Assembly (NCBI RefSeq): GCF_019710745.1
Contig: NZ_JAHKJW010000005.1
Span: 41,428-105,427 of the forward strand
Source: Streptomyces beigongshangae
GTDB lineage: Bacteria > Actinomycetota > Actinomycetes > Streptomycetales > Streptomycetaceae
Length of the DNA: 64,000 nt
Direction: 5' to 3'
Below are positions 27,708-35,249 of this stretch, piece after piece. How positions within the stretch are numbered: position 1 is the first letter of the stretch; every line of letters begins with the position of its first letter. Below the pieces are notes generated by a model. The model was given only the letters and a program-made list of their open reading frames with translations. It had not been told where the DNA came from and did not search any database. The position numbers were made by a program, and so were the translations under genes.

Positions 27708-27816
27708 GTGTCAGGCGGGTGTCACAGGGGTGTCAGGGGCGGGTGTCAGGGCGCGTGACACCTGCGCCTGCCTAGGGGTTTGGGTGTCACGGGGCCGTGA
27801 CGGTGTCAGGTGTCAC
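27708..27816. repeat. GGTGTCAS repeat cluster 3' of traB, candidate clt
   Basis: GTGTCAG or GTGTCAC occurs at 27708, 27719, 27730, 27743, 27784, 27803 and 27810, plus one inverted copy near 27754. The consensus is GGTGTCA(G/C)(G/A). The last copy overlaps the traB stop. In pSVH1-type plasmids TraB binds short repeats in the clt locus near traB; assignment here is by analogy. Confidence 0.75.
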
Positions 27817-29891
27817 GCGGGGGTTAGGGACGGCACGATGCGCCACCGGCCGGTGGTGTTCGTCGGGGCGAGTCGGCCCTCCGCGGCTGCCTCCGCGAGC
27901 TTCTTGGATACCCACGGGCGGGAGAGGTTGTGGCGGTCGCACCAGTCGGACAGATCCTTGGGACCGATGATCATCTGTCCGTCTCGTTCGAACTCCGCGA
28001 GTGCCTCCGCGAGCAGCCGGCGGGCTTCTTCCCCCTTCGGCTTGCGGCCGGTGCCCTCTCCGAAGATCGGGGCATCGTCTCCGTCCTGCGCCGCGGGGAG
28101 TTCCTCCTCCGGGTCGATCTGCTCGTCTTCGGGGTCGTGTCGCGGGGCGTCGTCCATGTCGTCGTCTTCCGGATCGACGTGCGGTGCGCCTTGCCCGTCC
28201 CCGGGGACCGGTCGGCCGCTGTACGCCTTTCCGGCGATGGATGCGGCGGCCCCGGCGGTGATCGGGTCGGCGGTGGCGCCGTTGCGCTGTGCCCACGCGG
28301 CGACGACTTCCATGAGGGACACCGACCGGTGGGTGAAGGCACGGGTACGCCCCGGGGAGGCGTAACGGTCCTCGGGCACGCCCGTGCTCACGAGGTAGCA
28401 GTAGCCGGGCTTGCGGTTGCCCCACGCTCCCGGGTGCGCGCCTGCGTCCAGGACCCGGTCGGGCAGGGAGAATCCCTCGTCGCGGGGGTCGCAGCCGAGT
28501 GCGATCACGGACGGCAGGGCGGCGCGGGTGCTGGTGGACATCTGGTCGTAGGAGGGGCGTTGCAGGGAGACGATCAGGGAGACACCCGCGGAGCGGGCCT
28601 CTTGCGAGATCCCGGTGAACGCGTCGTCTCCCAGGGCCCGCAGGGTGCTTGCGGCTTCTTCCATCCAGGCCACGAGGAACGGCATCCCCGCGCAGCCGCA
28701 CGCGGTGCCGTCCGGCCGGCAGGAGTGCTGGGGGTCGTTCTGCTGCTGTGCTGCCTGCGGGAGCCACTGCCGGTAGGAGTGCTGCCCGAGCCACCGCGTG
28801 CGGGCAGGGATGACTTCCTGCAAGGCTTCCACCATGACCTCAGTGGGGGTGCCGCCCTCGGCTGCCCAGTCGATGCCGGGGAGCAGGGGGCGGAAGTCCT
28901 GGAACATCTTCGGGTCGGACAGCCACAGCAGCACGTCGGAGCGGGAAAGGATCTCCGTCTGGAGATTCAGGGCGGTGTCGCCCTTGCCGGAGCCGGAGCC
29001 GCCGGCGATGAGCACGTGGGTGCCGTTGCGGTCGGCCTCCGGGTCGCCGGGCAGCCACAGGTGCATCGGCGCGCCGTCGTCGTAGCGGCCGAGGAGCAGC
29101 GGGTCCGCGATGGAGCCTCCGAGGTTGGAGGGCCCGTCGTATTCGACGAACTCCGCGAGCATGTCCTCGGGGACGATGACCAGTTCACCGCGGCGCACGG
29201 AGTCCGGGTCGGGCTGGTAGCGCACCGCGGAGGCGGGCAGGTCCAGCGCGGACGCGAGCAGTCCGAGCGCCTTCGTCACGTCGTCGTTGGTCTGCTCCCC
29301 CGCAGCGAGCGCGATGGGCGCGGTGACCCGGTTCGGCTCCACCTTCGCGGCGCCGATCTGCGCACGGGCCAGACCGATCTTTTCGAGCAGTCCCTTGTCG
29401 CCGCCCTGCCCGCTCGCTTCCCCGTCCGGAGTGCGCAGGATCATCCGCACGTTCCACGACAGGGCCACGACCGGCCCGCCCATCAGATACAGGTCGTCCA
29501 AAGGTCCGGCGAGCGGCCCGGCGAGGCATGCTCCGGTCACCCACGCGGAGCCCGCGGCAACGGTGATCGCGGAGTGCAGCCGGCGCTGAGCGGAGGTGTT
29601 GCGGCCGACCCACCAGGTGACACCCGTAAGGGCGACGGAGGCGAGGGTGAGACCCACTCCGGCCGGAGCGCTCTCCCCCCACCGCCAGTTCCCCAGCGCG
29701 CCCGCGACACCCGCCGCGCCGACTCCCAGCCACGGCGGCAGATGCGGCTTGGCCCGGTTGAGCAGGTATGCGCCGATCCCGCCCCCGGAACCCTGCCCGG
29801 GGAGCAGACCCTCACCCCGGTACTCGGCGACGATGCCGTCGCCGAGGTAGTCGGTGTGCCGCGCGCGGCTACCGCTGCTGTTCCTTGCCAT
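27813..29891 (-). CDS. traB: Conjugal transfer translocase TraB (FtsK/SpoIIIE family)
   Basis: A 692-aa protein that should move double-stranded element DNA between mycelia. Membrane segments are near 70-125 and 135-160. The motor domain has Walker A (IAGGSGSGKGDTALNLQTE) and a Walker B-like FLVAWMEEAAS. An acidic linker (DPEDDDMDD and so on) precedes a C-terminal winged helix (DLSDWCDRHNLSRPWVSKKLAEAA) of the kind that reads clt repeats. The ATG at 29891 has AGGAGG 7 nt upstream; the TTG at 29897 would sit on top of it. Confidence 0.93.
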   Translation of the reverse strand: MARNSSGSRARHTDYLGDGIVAEYRGEGLLPGQGSGGGIGAYLLNRAKPHLPPWLGVGAAGVAGALGNWRWGESAPAGVGLTLASVALTGVTWWVGRNTSAQRRLHSAITVAAGSAWVTGACLAGPLAGPLDDLYLMGGPVVALSWNVRMILRTPDGEASGQGGDKGLLEKIGLARAQIGAAKVEPNRVTAPIALAAGEQTNDDVTKALGLLASALDLPASAVRYQPDPDSVRRGELVIVPEDMLAEFVEYDGPSNLGGSIADPLLLGRYDDGAPMHLWLPGDPEADRNGTHVLIAGGSGSGKGDTALNLQTEILSRSDVLLWLSDPKMFQDFRPLLPGIDWAAEGGTPTEVMVEALQEVIPARTRWLGQHSYRQWLPQAAQQQNDPQHSCRPDGTACGCAGMPFLVAWMEEAASTLRALGDDAFTGISQEARSAGVSLIVSLQRPSYDQMSTSTRAALPSVIALGCDPRDEGFSLPDRVLDAGAHPGAWGNRKPGYCYLVSTGVPEDRYASPGRTRAFTHRSVSLMEVVAAWAQRNGATADPITAGAAASIAGKAYSGRPVPGDGQGAPHVDPEDDDMDDAPRHDPEDEQIDPEEELPAAQDGDDAPIFGEGTGRKPKGEEARRLLAEALAEFERDGQMIIGPKDLSDWCDRHNLSRPWVSKKLAEAAAEGRLAPTNTTGRWRIVPSLTPA

Positions 29892-29903
29892 GGTCAACCC
29901 TCC

Positions 29904-30488
29904 TTACTGCTGCGACCAGTCGATGACGGGCGCCTGCGGCTTGCGGGCCCGGTGGCGCACCCGGTTGATCTCTTCCTCGTACTCCTGCTGGAACGTCGCG
30001 TAGGCCGCAGCCGCGCTCTTGGCCGCGTGGCGCAGGTCGTCGGAGGCGCGGCGCATCTTGCGCGACACCTTGGCCGCACGCAGGCGGGAGCCGAACGCGC
30101 GTCCCTCCGGGTCCGGCACCGCCGCGAGCACGCCGTTCAAAATCTCCGCACCCATGGCCACCTCGATGGACAAGGTCACCGCAGCCGCGCGCAGGGTGTT
30201 GCAGTAGTTGCGGATCAGCGCGGGGGAGCTGAAGTCCGGGGCGGGGAGCAGGGTCTCGTGCCCGCGCCGGCCGCTGTTGCCGCGGGCCCGGTTGTTGTTC
30301 ACGGTGATGTTGACGGGCGGGACGAACGAGCCGCCCACCGCACCGACGAACCCTCCGACCGCTGCTCCCGCGTTGGTGAACTTGTTGGACTTGGCCCCGG
30401 TGTTGGCGTTCACGCGCGGCCGGGCTGCGTGCTGCGCCTGCCGGTAGGCCCGGTTGTTGGCCCGGTTCGCGGATCCGTTGTCTGCCAT
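29904..30488 (-). CDS. Transfer-operon protein of unknown function (TraA-like position)
   Basis: A 194-aa protein. The N-terminal 70 residues are rich in Asn, Arg and Ala with a Gly/Val stretch (AGAAVGGFVGAVGGSFVPP); the rest is helical and basic, with a coiled-coil-like end (FQQEYEEEINRVRHRARK). It lies 12 bp upstream of traB and is the kind of protein annotated as plasmid transfer protein in related elements. GAGGAGATG precedes the start. I do not recognise a domain. Confidence 0.7.
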   Translation of the reverse strand: MADNGSANRANNRAYRQAQHAARPRVNANTGAKSNKFTNAGAAVGGFVGAVGGSFVPPVNITVNNNRARGNSGRRGHETLLPAPDFSSPALIRNYCNTLRAAAVTLSIEVAMGAEILNGVLAAVPDPEGRAFGSRLRAAKVSRKMRRASDDLRHAAKSAAAAYATFQQEYEEEINRVRHRARKPQAPVIDWSQQ

Positions 30489-30505
30489 GCGGTCATCTCC
30501 TCAGG

Positions 30506-30970
30506 TCAGTGGGTGCGGCGGACGATGAGCCATGCGGTCTGTGTGCCGAGCAGGAGCAGCAGCCACCAGACCTCCAGCGGACCGGCGAGCGGACCGACCG
30601 CGACCGCGAGAGCCACCCACCCCCCGGCGAGAGCCGAGACGGCAGCGAGCGTGATCCGCCACGCGAGCGCGGATCCGTCGGCGGGGTGGCGGCGCTGGAC
30701 GAGGGCGAACCAGACGAGGGGCGCGAGCGCGGCGGGGGCGAGCACGAGAGCCGCCCACCACGCGAGCGTGTGCAGTACGGCGGTGAGCACGAACGCCAGT
30801 AACGCCAGCCCGGTGGGGGCGAGCGCACGGCGGTGATCCCACACGAACAGCGCGAGCGCAGAAGCGGCGCGCCCGGTCAGGGAGTGCCGGTGTTCCGGCA
30901 CGACGACGATGTACGGCTGCCGTCCGCGGCCACGTTGGCGCGGGATACGGACGGTCTTCGGGCTGGCCAT
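30506..30970 (-). CDS. Membrane protein of the spread operon
   Basis: A 154-aa protein with a basic N-terminus (PKTVRIPRQRGRGRQ) followed by about four membrane segments (45-65, 68-88, 105-125, 130-148). It lies 17 bp upstream of the 194-aa gene and is probably a Spd-type protein acting with TraB in transfer between hyphal compartments. GGAAGGGG precedes the ATG. Confidence 0.7.
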   Translation of the reverse strand: MASPKTVRIPRQRGRGRQPYIVVVPEHRHSLTGRAASALALFVWDHRRALAPTGLALLAFVLTAVLHTLAWWAALVLAPAALAPLVWFALVQRRHPADGSALAWRITLAAVSALAGGWVALAVAVGPLAGPLEVWWLLLLLGTQTAWLIVRRTH

Positions 30971-31003
30971 GAAAGGCCCCTTCCAGACTGGACGATGGGA
31001 TGT

Positions 31004-31387
31004 TCAGGCGGCGCGCTGTTCGTCCTCGGGGTACGCGCAGGGCACGCACATGCCGAGCGAGGTGGGGATGACGTAGCCGGCATCCCGCCGGCACTGCGGG
31101 CACGTGCGACGCGCGGTGTTGGCCTTGGCCAGCGCGGCCCGTTTCGCCGGCGTCATCGGGCGGACGGGCTTGGCGCAGTCGAGGCGGTAGAGGTAGGCGA
31201 CCAGCGGGCCGCGCCGGTAGCGCGGGCGCAGCACCTGCCCGGCGACCGGCTGCCCACCAGGGCGCAGGCCACGGGCACGGAGCTGCCGACGGGTGGCGTA
31301 GCCGTCGGGGGCGCAGCGCCACGGGAAGGTGGGTATCCCGTGGCGGGCGCCGGACGGGTCGAAGCACTTGGCGTAGGAGTACGACAT
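31004..31387 (-). CDS. RRQRL-type zinc-binding mobile-element protein
   Basis: A 127-aa protein with TRRQLRARGLRPGGQPVAGQV near residue 35 and a C-terminal CPQC...CVPC zinc knuckle (about 97-117). This matches the small RRQRL-motif zinc proteins carried by Streptomyces plasmids and AICEs. GGGAGGA lies 8-9 nt before the ATG. Its role is unknown; DNA or RNA binding is plausible. Confidence 0.8.
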   Translation of the reverse strand: MSYSYAKCFDPSGARHGIPTFPWRCAPDGYATRRQLRARGLRPGGQPVAGQVLRPRYRRGPLVAYLYRLDCAKPVRPMTPAKRAALAKANTARRTCPQCRRDAGYVIPTSLGMCVPCAYPEDEQRAA

Positions 31388-31404
31388 GAGCGCCGTCCTC
31401 CCGC

Positions 31405-32283
31405 TCAGCCGGCGAGCGCGGTCGGGAGGTCGGCCAGGTGCGGCTCACGGGTCTTGACCCGTCCGCGTGCGGTGCGGGCCGTCGACTCCGACGTCCCCAG
31501 CCCCGCCGCGGCCATCGCCTGTGTCATGCGGGCCGTGCTCGGCTGCGTGAAGTCGGTGCCGTACAGGGCGCGTACCAATTGATCGACCCGGTTCGGGTAG
31601 ACCACCGGGGCGCAAAGGTCGACGGGCGTCGACGCGGTGTCGACGGGGACCGGATCCGGGGTGACGGGCGTCGACGCAGCCTCCACAGCCACCGGCACGG
31701 CCACGGCCGCAGGCACCGAAACCACGGGCGCAGCCGGCGGGGCGGTCGGGCGGTCGACGCTCACCATGACGGGCGTCGAGGGTGTTTCGACGCCCGGCGG
31801 CGGGACGTTGACGCCCGTCGACGCCCGTCGGGCGAGGTAGGCGTGGACCTGCCGCATGAGCGCACCGAAGGCCAGCAGCGCGGCCACCGGAGGAACCGCG
31901 GCCACCACATAGTTCAGGGCCCCGGCACCCTCACCGACACCCGCCACGTTCAACGCGATGGAGGCCCCGTCACCTGCGGTGACCAGGCCGATTGCCCACC
32001 AGTCGACCCGGTGAGCGAGCGAGGCACGCAGGATCAACAATTCACCGATCACGATGAACAGGTCCACCGTGGCCGGCCACGCCCACGACCGGGCGACCGC
32101 CTCTTGCATGCCGTGCCGCGCGGCAACCTCTTGCAGGTGCTCGTAGGAGAGCCAGAACGCCACGGCCGTCAGGAGCACTGTGAGCACGGCCGCAAGAGCG
32201 GTGATCGCGTGGTCCACCGCGGCGGGCGTCGACGCGGTTTCGACGGACGTCAACGAAGCGTCGACGCGGGCCGGAGCACTCAT
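31405..32283 (-). CDS. DUF2637 membrane protein (Spd-like)
   Basis: A 292-aa protein. Residues about 20-150 hold four membrane segments with the DUF2637 pattern (WSYEHL-like WLSYEHLQEVA, then SWAWPATVDLFIVIGELLILRA). A Pro/Val/Thr linker (150-215) repeats TASTPV-like units, encoded by many gtcgac blocks. The C-terminus (QLVRALYGTDF...STARTARGRVK) resembles a HTH. DUF2637 proteins recur in AICE transfer regions. Its start overlaps the stop of the 109-aa gene (ATGA). Confidence 0.85.
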   Translation of the reverse strand: MSAPARVDASLTSVETASTPAAVDHAITALAAVLTVLLTAVAFWLSYEHLQEVAARHGMQEAVARSWAWPATVDLFIVIGELLILRASLAHRVDWWAIGLVTAGDGASIALNVAGVGEGAGALNYVVAAVPPVAALLAFGALMRQVHAYLARRASTGVNVPPPGVETPSTPVMVSVDRPTAPPAAPVVSVPAAVAVPVAVEAASTPVTPDPVPVDTASTPVDLCAPVVYPNRVDQLVRALYGTDFTQPSTARMTQAMAAAGLGTSESTARTARGRVKTREPHLADLPTALAG

Positions 32284-32609
32284 GCCGCACCCCCGACCAA
32301 CGCCGGGGTGATGACGTCCGCGTAAGCGATCAGGTGCACCGTGGCGCCCGCGTGGTCGACGCTGGTGCTCAGGACTCCCGTCCGTCCGCCGTTCTGCACG
32401 CGGTAGGTCACCGCGTCCGGGGCGACCCCCAGGGCCTCCCGCCACCTCTCGAAGCCGGAGAGGTCGTCGTAGAACGCCAACTCCAGCCGCTCCGGGTAGA
32501 TCGTCGACACGTGCACGGACGGAGCCGGCAAGTGCCCGAAGTCCACGGACAGCAGACGCAGCGCCCGCAGGGGCACGGCCACCTCATCCAGCGTCAGGGT
32601 CCCGCTCAT
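32280..32609 (-). CDS. Hypothetical AICE protein, 109 aa
   Basis: A compact alpha/beta-looking protein (VSTIYPERLELAFYDDLSGFERWREALG, then VTYRVQNGGRTGVLSTSV). I do not recognise it. It is coupled by ATGA overlaps to the 55-aa gene before it and the DUF2637 gene after it. Confidence 0.7.
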   Translation of the reverse strand: MSGTLTLDEVAVPLRALRLLSVDFGHLPAPSVHVSTIYPERLELAFYDDLSGFERWREALGVAPDAVTYRVQNGGRTGVLSTSVDHAGATVHLIAYADVITPALVGGAA

Positions 32610-32773
32610 ACGGCAGCCCCCTCGAAGACGATCAGGAAGCTGTCCGTGTCCAGGTCCATGACGACCGTGGCGCTCTCACCCTGCTCCCGCAGAGCCGCGG
32701 CCCGCTCCTCAGCCGGCCAGGAGCCGCGCGGGTGACCGGCGGGAAAGCTGTCGAGGATCTCGCGCTCACTCAT
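32606..32773 (-). CDS. Hypothetical AICE protein, 55 aa
   Basis: A short gene read directly from the sequence: it begins MSEREILDSFPAGHPRGSW and ends DTDSFLIVFEGAAV. It is acidic. Its ATG overlaps the stop of the 100-aa gene upstream and its TGA overlaps the next start, the same ATGA coupling as its neighbours, which is the main evidence that it is real. Function unknown. Confidence 0.7.
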   Translation of the reverse strand: MSEREILDSFPAGHPRGSWPAEERAAALREQGESATVVMDLDTDSFLIVFEGAAV

Positions 32774-33072
32774 GCCGCCACCGCCGTACGCACCACGGAG
32801 CCGCGCGCCGTGCGGCGCGTCCGCGGCCGGCGGGCCACGGCCCGCGCGTCCCTCAGCGGGCTCGTACGAAGCAGCGTCTCCGCGTACGCCGCTGCCGGCG
32901 GGTCCGACTCCCGCAGCTCCGCGAGCACCTCGCGCGCCACGTCCAGCCGCACCACCCGATCACCCTCGGACTCCCCCACCGGGTCGGTGAACAACTCCGG
33001 GTCGATACCGAACGCCAGTTCCGCGAACTCCGTCGCGGTAACGGCTTCATGACCAGCAACGATGCACTTCAT
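32770..33072 (-). CDS. Hypothetical AICE protein, 100 aa, first gene of the transfer operon
   Basis: The N-terminal two thirds are acidic (AVTATEFAELAFGIDPELFTDPVGE) and the C-terminus strongly basic (RDARAVARRPRTRRTARG). GAGGAGA precedes the ATG at 33072. It is the first minus-strand gene after the divergent regulatory region, so its promoter should be the one controlled by the GntR repressor. Not recognised. Confidence 0.7.
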   Translation of the reverse strand: MKCIVAGHEAVTATEFAELAFGIDPELFTDPVGESEGDRVVRLDVAREVLAELRESDPPAAAYAETLLRTSPLRDARAVARRPRTRRTARGSVVRTAVAA

Positions 33073-33223
33073 GGGTCGTCTCTCCTCAATCGACGGAACG
33101 GCCCGACCGAGGTCCCCGGGGTGCCACCCGGGGACCTCTCGCCGTTGAAGTCAGCCGTGGCGCGAGGCGCCACGAAGCTAGGAACAGCCCCAAGATTCAG
33201 GGCCCTTTCTTGCTGACTAGCTT

Positions 33224-33283
33224 GCACTAGTCTGCTGTGGTGCACAACCCTTGCGAGGTGATGCGCACTAGTTCGCTGTGGTG
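33224..33283. promoter_or_regulatory. Paired operator repeats between the transfer operon and the GntR gene
   Basis: GCACTAGTCTGCTGTGGTG (33224-33242) and GCACTAGTTCGCTGTGGTG (33265-33283) match at 17 of 19 positions, 41 bp apart, and each contains ACTAGT. A further ACTAG lies at 33216. The downstream copy ends 14 bp before the GntR ATG, next to a TACCCT hexamer that could be a -10 for a leaderless message. Confidence 0.65.
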
Positions 33284-33297
33284 GGTACCCTCAAGGC

Positions 33298-33633
33298 ATG
33301 ACTGTCACAGGAGGGCCTAAGCCGAAGGCGGTGCAGGTCGCAGACGCGCTCCGCGACGACATCAGGAAGATGAAGCCGGGGGAGAAACTCCCCTCTCAGC
33401 GAGAGCTGATGGACCGCTTCGGGTACGCCAGCCAGACCATCCAGAACGGGCTAGCCGCACTCCGGACCGAGGGGTTGATCGTGTCGGCGGGGAACCTGGG
33501 CAACTTCGTCAGCGACGGGTCCACTCCGGGTAGCAACGTGCGTGATGACATCAAGGAAATCCGCTCCCAACTCAAGACGTTGACCGAACGACTCGAAGCG
33601 CTGGAAAGCCGCTCCGCACCAGGTGACGCTTGA
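33298..33633 (+). CDS. GntR-family repressor (KorSA-like)
   Basis: A 111-aa protein that is almost only a winged-helix GntR domain (VADALRDDIRKMKPGEKLPSQRELMDRFG, then SQTIQNGLAALRTEGLI) plus a short coiled coil (IRSQLKTLTERLEALES). Such regulators control traB or pra in AICEs and prevent lethal transfer gene expression. No strong ribosome binding site is present, which fits a leaderless message. Likely targets are the two operators just upstream, including its own promoter. Confidence 0.88.
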   Translation: MTVTGGPKPKAVQVADALRDDIRKMKPGEKLPSQRELMDRFGYASQTIQNGLAALRTEGLIVSAGNLGNFVSDGSTPGSNVRDDIKEIRSQLKTLTERLEALESRSAPGDA

Positions 33634-33682
33634 TCTGCAACCAGCATGGGAGTAACGGAGTGTGTGAGGTAAGTGACAGCCA

Positions 33683-33746
33683 GGGGACGGCGGGAAGGAG
33701 GTGGGGACATGTCCAGTGACACCCCCCTATCCCCTTCCCTGTCCCC
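33683..33746. promoter_or_regulatory. GGGGACA boxes upstream of the XRE-TPR gene
   Basis: GGGGAC occurs at 33683, GGGGACATGTCC (containing the palindrome GGACATGTCC, 33705-33714) next, and an inverted TGTCCCC at 33740. The position before the XRE gene suggests autoregulation. Confidence 0.4.
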
Positions 33747-33791
33747 CCTGCCCGCGCGCGAGACTCGGAGTAGGCACTCGGAGGAGGGCGC

Positions 33792-35039
33792 ATGACTGAC
33801 GACAGGCCCGCATGGGCGCGACGCATCGCTGCCGAACGACAGGCGCGCGACTGGTCACAGCGTGACGCAGTCAGGGCCCTGCGTGCGCACGCACCCACGG
33901 AGCTGCCGGCAGAGGACAGCATGATTCGCCAGTGGAAGCGCTGGGAGTCCGGCCAGGCACCGAACGACTTCTATCAACCGATCATCGCGGCCGTGTTCGG
34001 CACAGTGACGCACGCCCTCTTCCCTGCTCCGTCCCGGCGGGACGGAGACAAGGAGATCCTGGCAGCGAGCGGAATGGAGACTCTGGAGATCGTGAGTCGC
34101 CTGAACCGCTCGGACGTCGACAGTGCGACGCTCGATGCGCTCCGGATCACTACGGACCGCCTCTGCTCCGAGTACCCGTTCATGCCGAGCGCTCAGCTCC
34201 TTATCGAGGGTCGGCAGTGGCTTCGCCGCGTTGTCGACCTGCACACGAAGAGCCTCACGCTTGCCCAGCATCGCGAGGTACTCGCGCTGTCGGGTTGGCT
34301 CGCCTTGCTGGTCGGCTGCGTCGAGTACGACACCGGCGACCGCCACGCAGCCGAGTCGACGCGGCGTGCCGCGCTCTCGCTCGCGACCGAGTCCGACCAC
34401 TCCGAGGTTGCGGGGTGGGCACACGAGATGCGGGCGTGGTTCGCCCTCACGACCGGCGACTACCGCGGAGTCATCGCCGCAGCGCAAGCCGGGGCAGAGA
34501 CAGCAGCACACCACGGTGTCGCCGTGCAGCTCGCTGGCCAGGAAGCCAAAGCATGGGCGCGGCTCGGGGACCGTCGGCAAGTTGAGGTAGCCCTCGACAA
34601 GGGGCGCCGGCTGCTAGAGGGGATGCCATATCCCGAGAACCTGGACAACCACTTTGTCGTCGACCCCGCCAAGTTCGACTTCTACGCGATGGACTGCTAT
34701 CGGCTGGTCGGGGAAGACCGACTTGCGCGGACACTCGCGGATGAGGTTCTGCGTGCGGGAACTGACTTCGACGGCACAGAGCGGTCGCCCATGCGGAACG
34801 CCGAAGCGCGGGTAACCCTGGGGGTCGCCGCAGCGCGGGAGGGCGACCTCGAACAAGCTGTCATTCACGGCGAGCGCGCCCTACAGGGCCAGCGTCAGTC
34901 TGTCCCGTCCCTGATCATGACCAGCCGAGAACTCGCAGCCGTCATGCGGCAGCGCTACAGCACCGAACCGACGGCACAGGACTACCTGAACCACCTGCAA
35001 GACCTAGGAAAGGAGAAACCGGGGTTTCTCCCTTCCTGA
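33792..35039 (+). CDS. XRE-family regulator with TPR-like sensor domain
   Basis: A 415-aa protein: an N-terminal HTH (about 8-70, RIAAERQARDWSQRDAVRALRAH then QWKRWESG) followed by about 330 helical residues with TPR-like repeats (for example GDYRGVIAAAQAGAETAAHHG and GDLEQAVIHGERALQ). Streptomyces has many such one-component regulators; the TPR part usually binds a peptide or small ligand. GGAGGAGGG precedes the ATG. It begins the cargo end of the element and is convergent with the Shedu-like gene. Confidence 0.85.
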   Translation: MTDDRPAWARRIAAERQARDWSQRDAVRALRAHAPTELPAEDSMIRQWKRWESGQAPNDFYQPIIAAVFGTVTHALFPAPSRRDGDKEILAASGMETLEIVSRLNRSDVDSATLDALRITTDRLCSEYPFMPSAQLLIEGRQWLRRVVDLHTKSLTLAQHREVLALSGWLALLVGCVEYDTGDRHAAESTRRAALSLATESDHSEVAGWAHEMRAWFALTTGDYRGVIAAAQAGAETAAHHGVAVQLAGQEAKAWARLGDRRQVEVALDKGRRLLEGMPYPENLDNHFVVDPAKFDFYAMDCYRLVGEDRLARTLADEVLRAGTDFDGTERSPMRNAEARVTLGVAAAREGDLEQAVIHGERALQGQRQSVPSLIMTSRELAAVMRQRYSTEPTAQDYLNHLQDLGKEKPGFLPS

Positions 35040-35249
35040 ACAGCGCAAACAGAAAACTGGCCCGGCCTCGATCACGAAATCCCTATCGGGACCATGCGGA
35101 TATATTCGCCTATCACCCGCGCGCGGTGGTTGTAATTGTTCATTCACAGGGCTGGGGCAACTCGCAGTTGCGAGCGCTGCATGGCCTTAACAGCAGGATG
35201 CACGGGACCAGCGAGATGAAAAATCTCGGCAGAGTTGTCCGCGTGAGGC

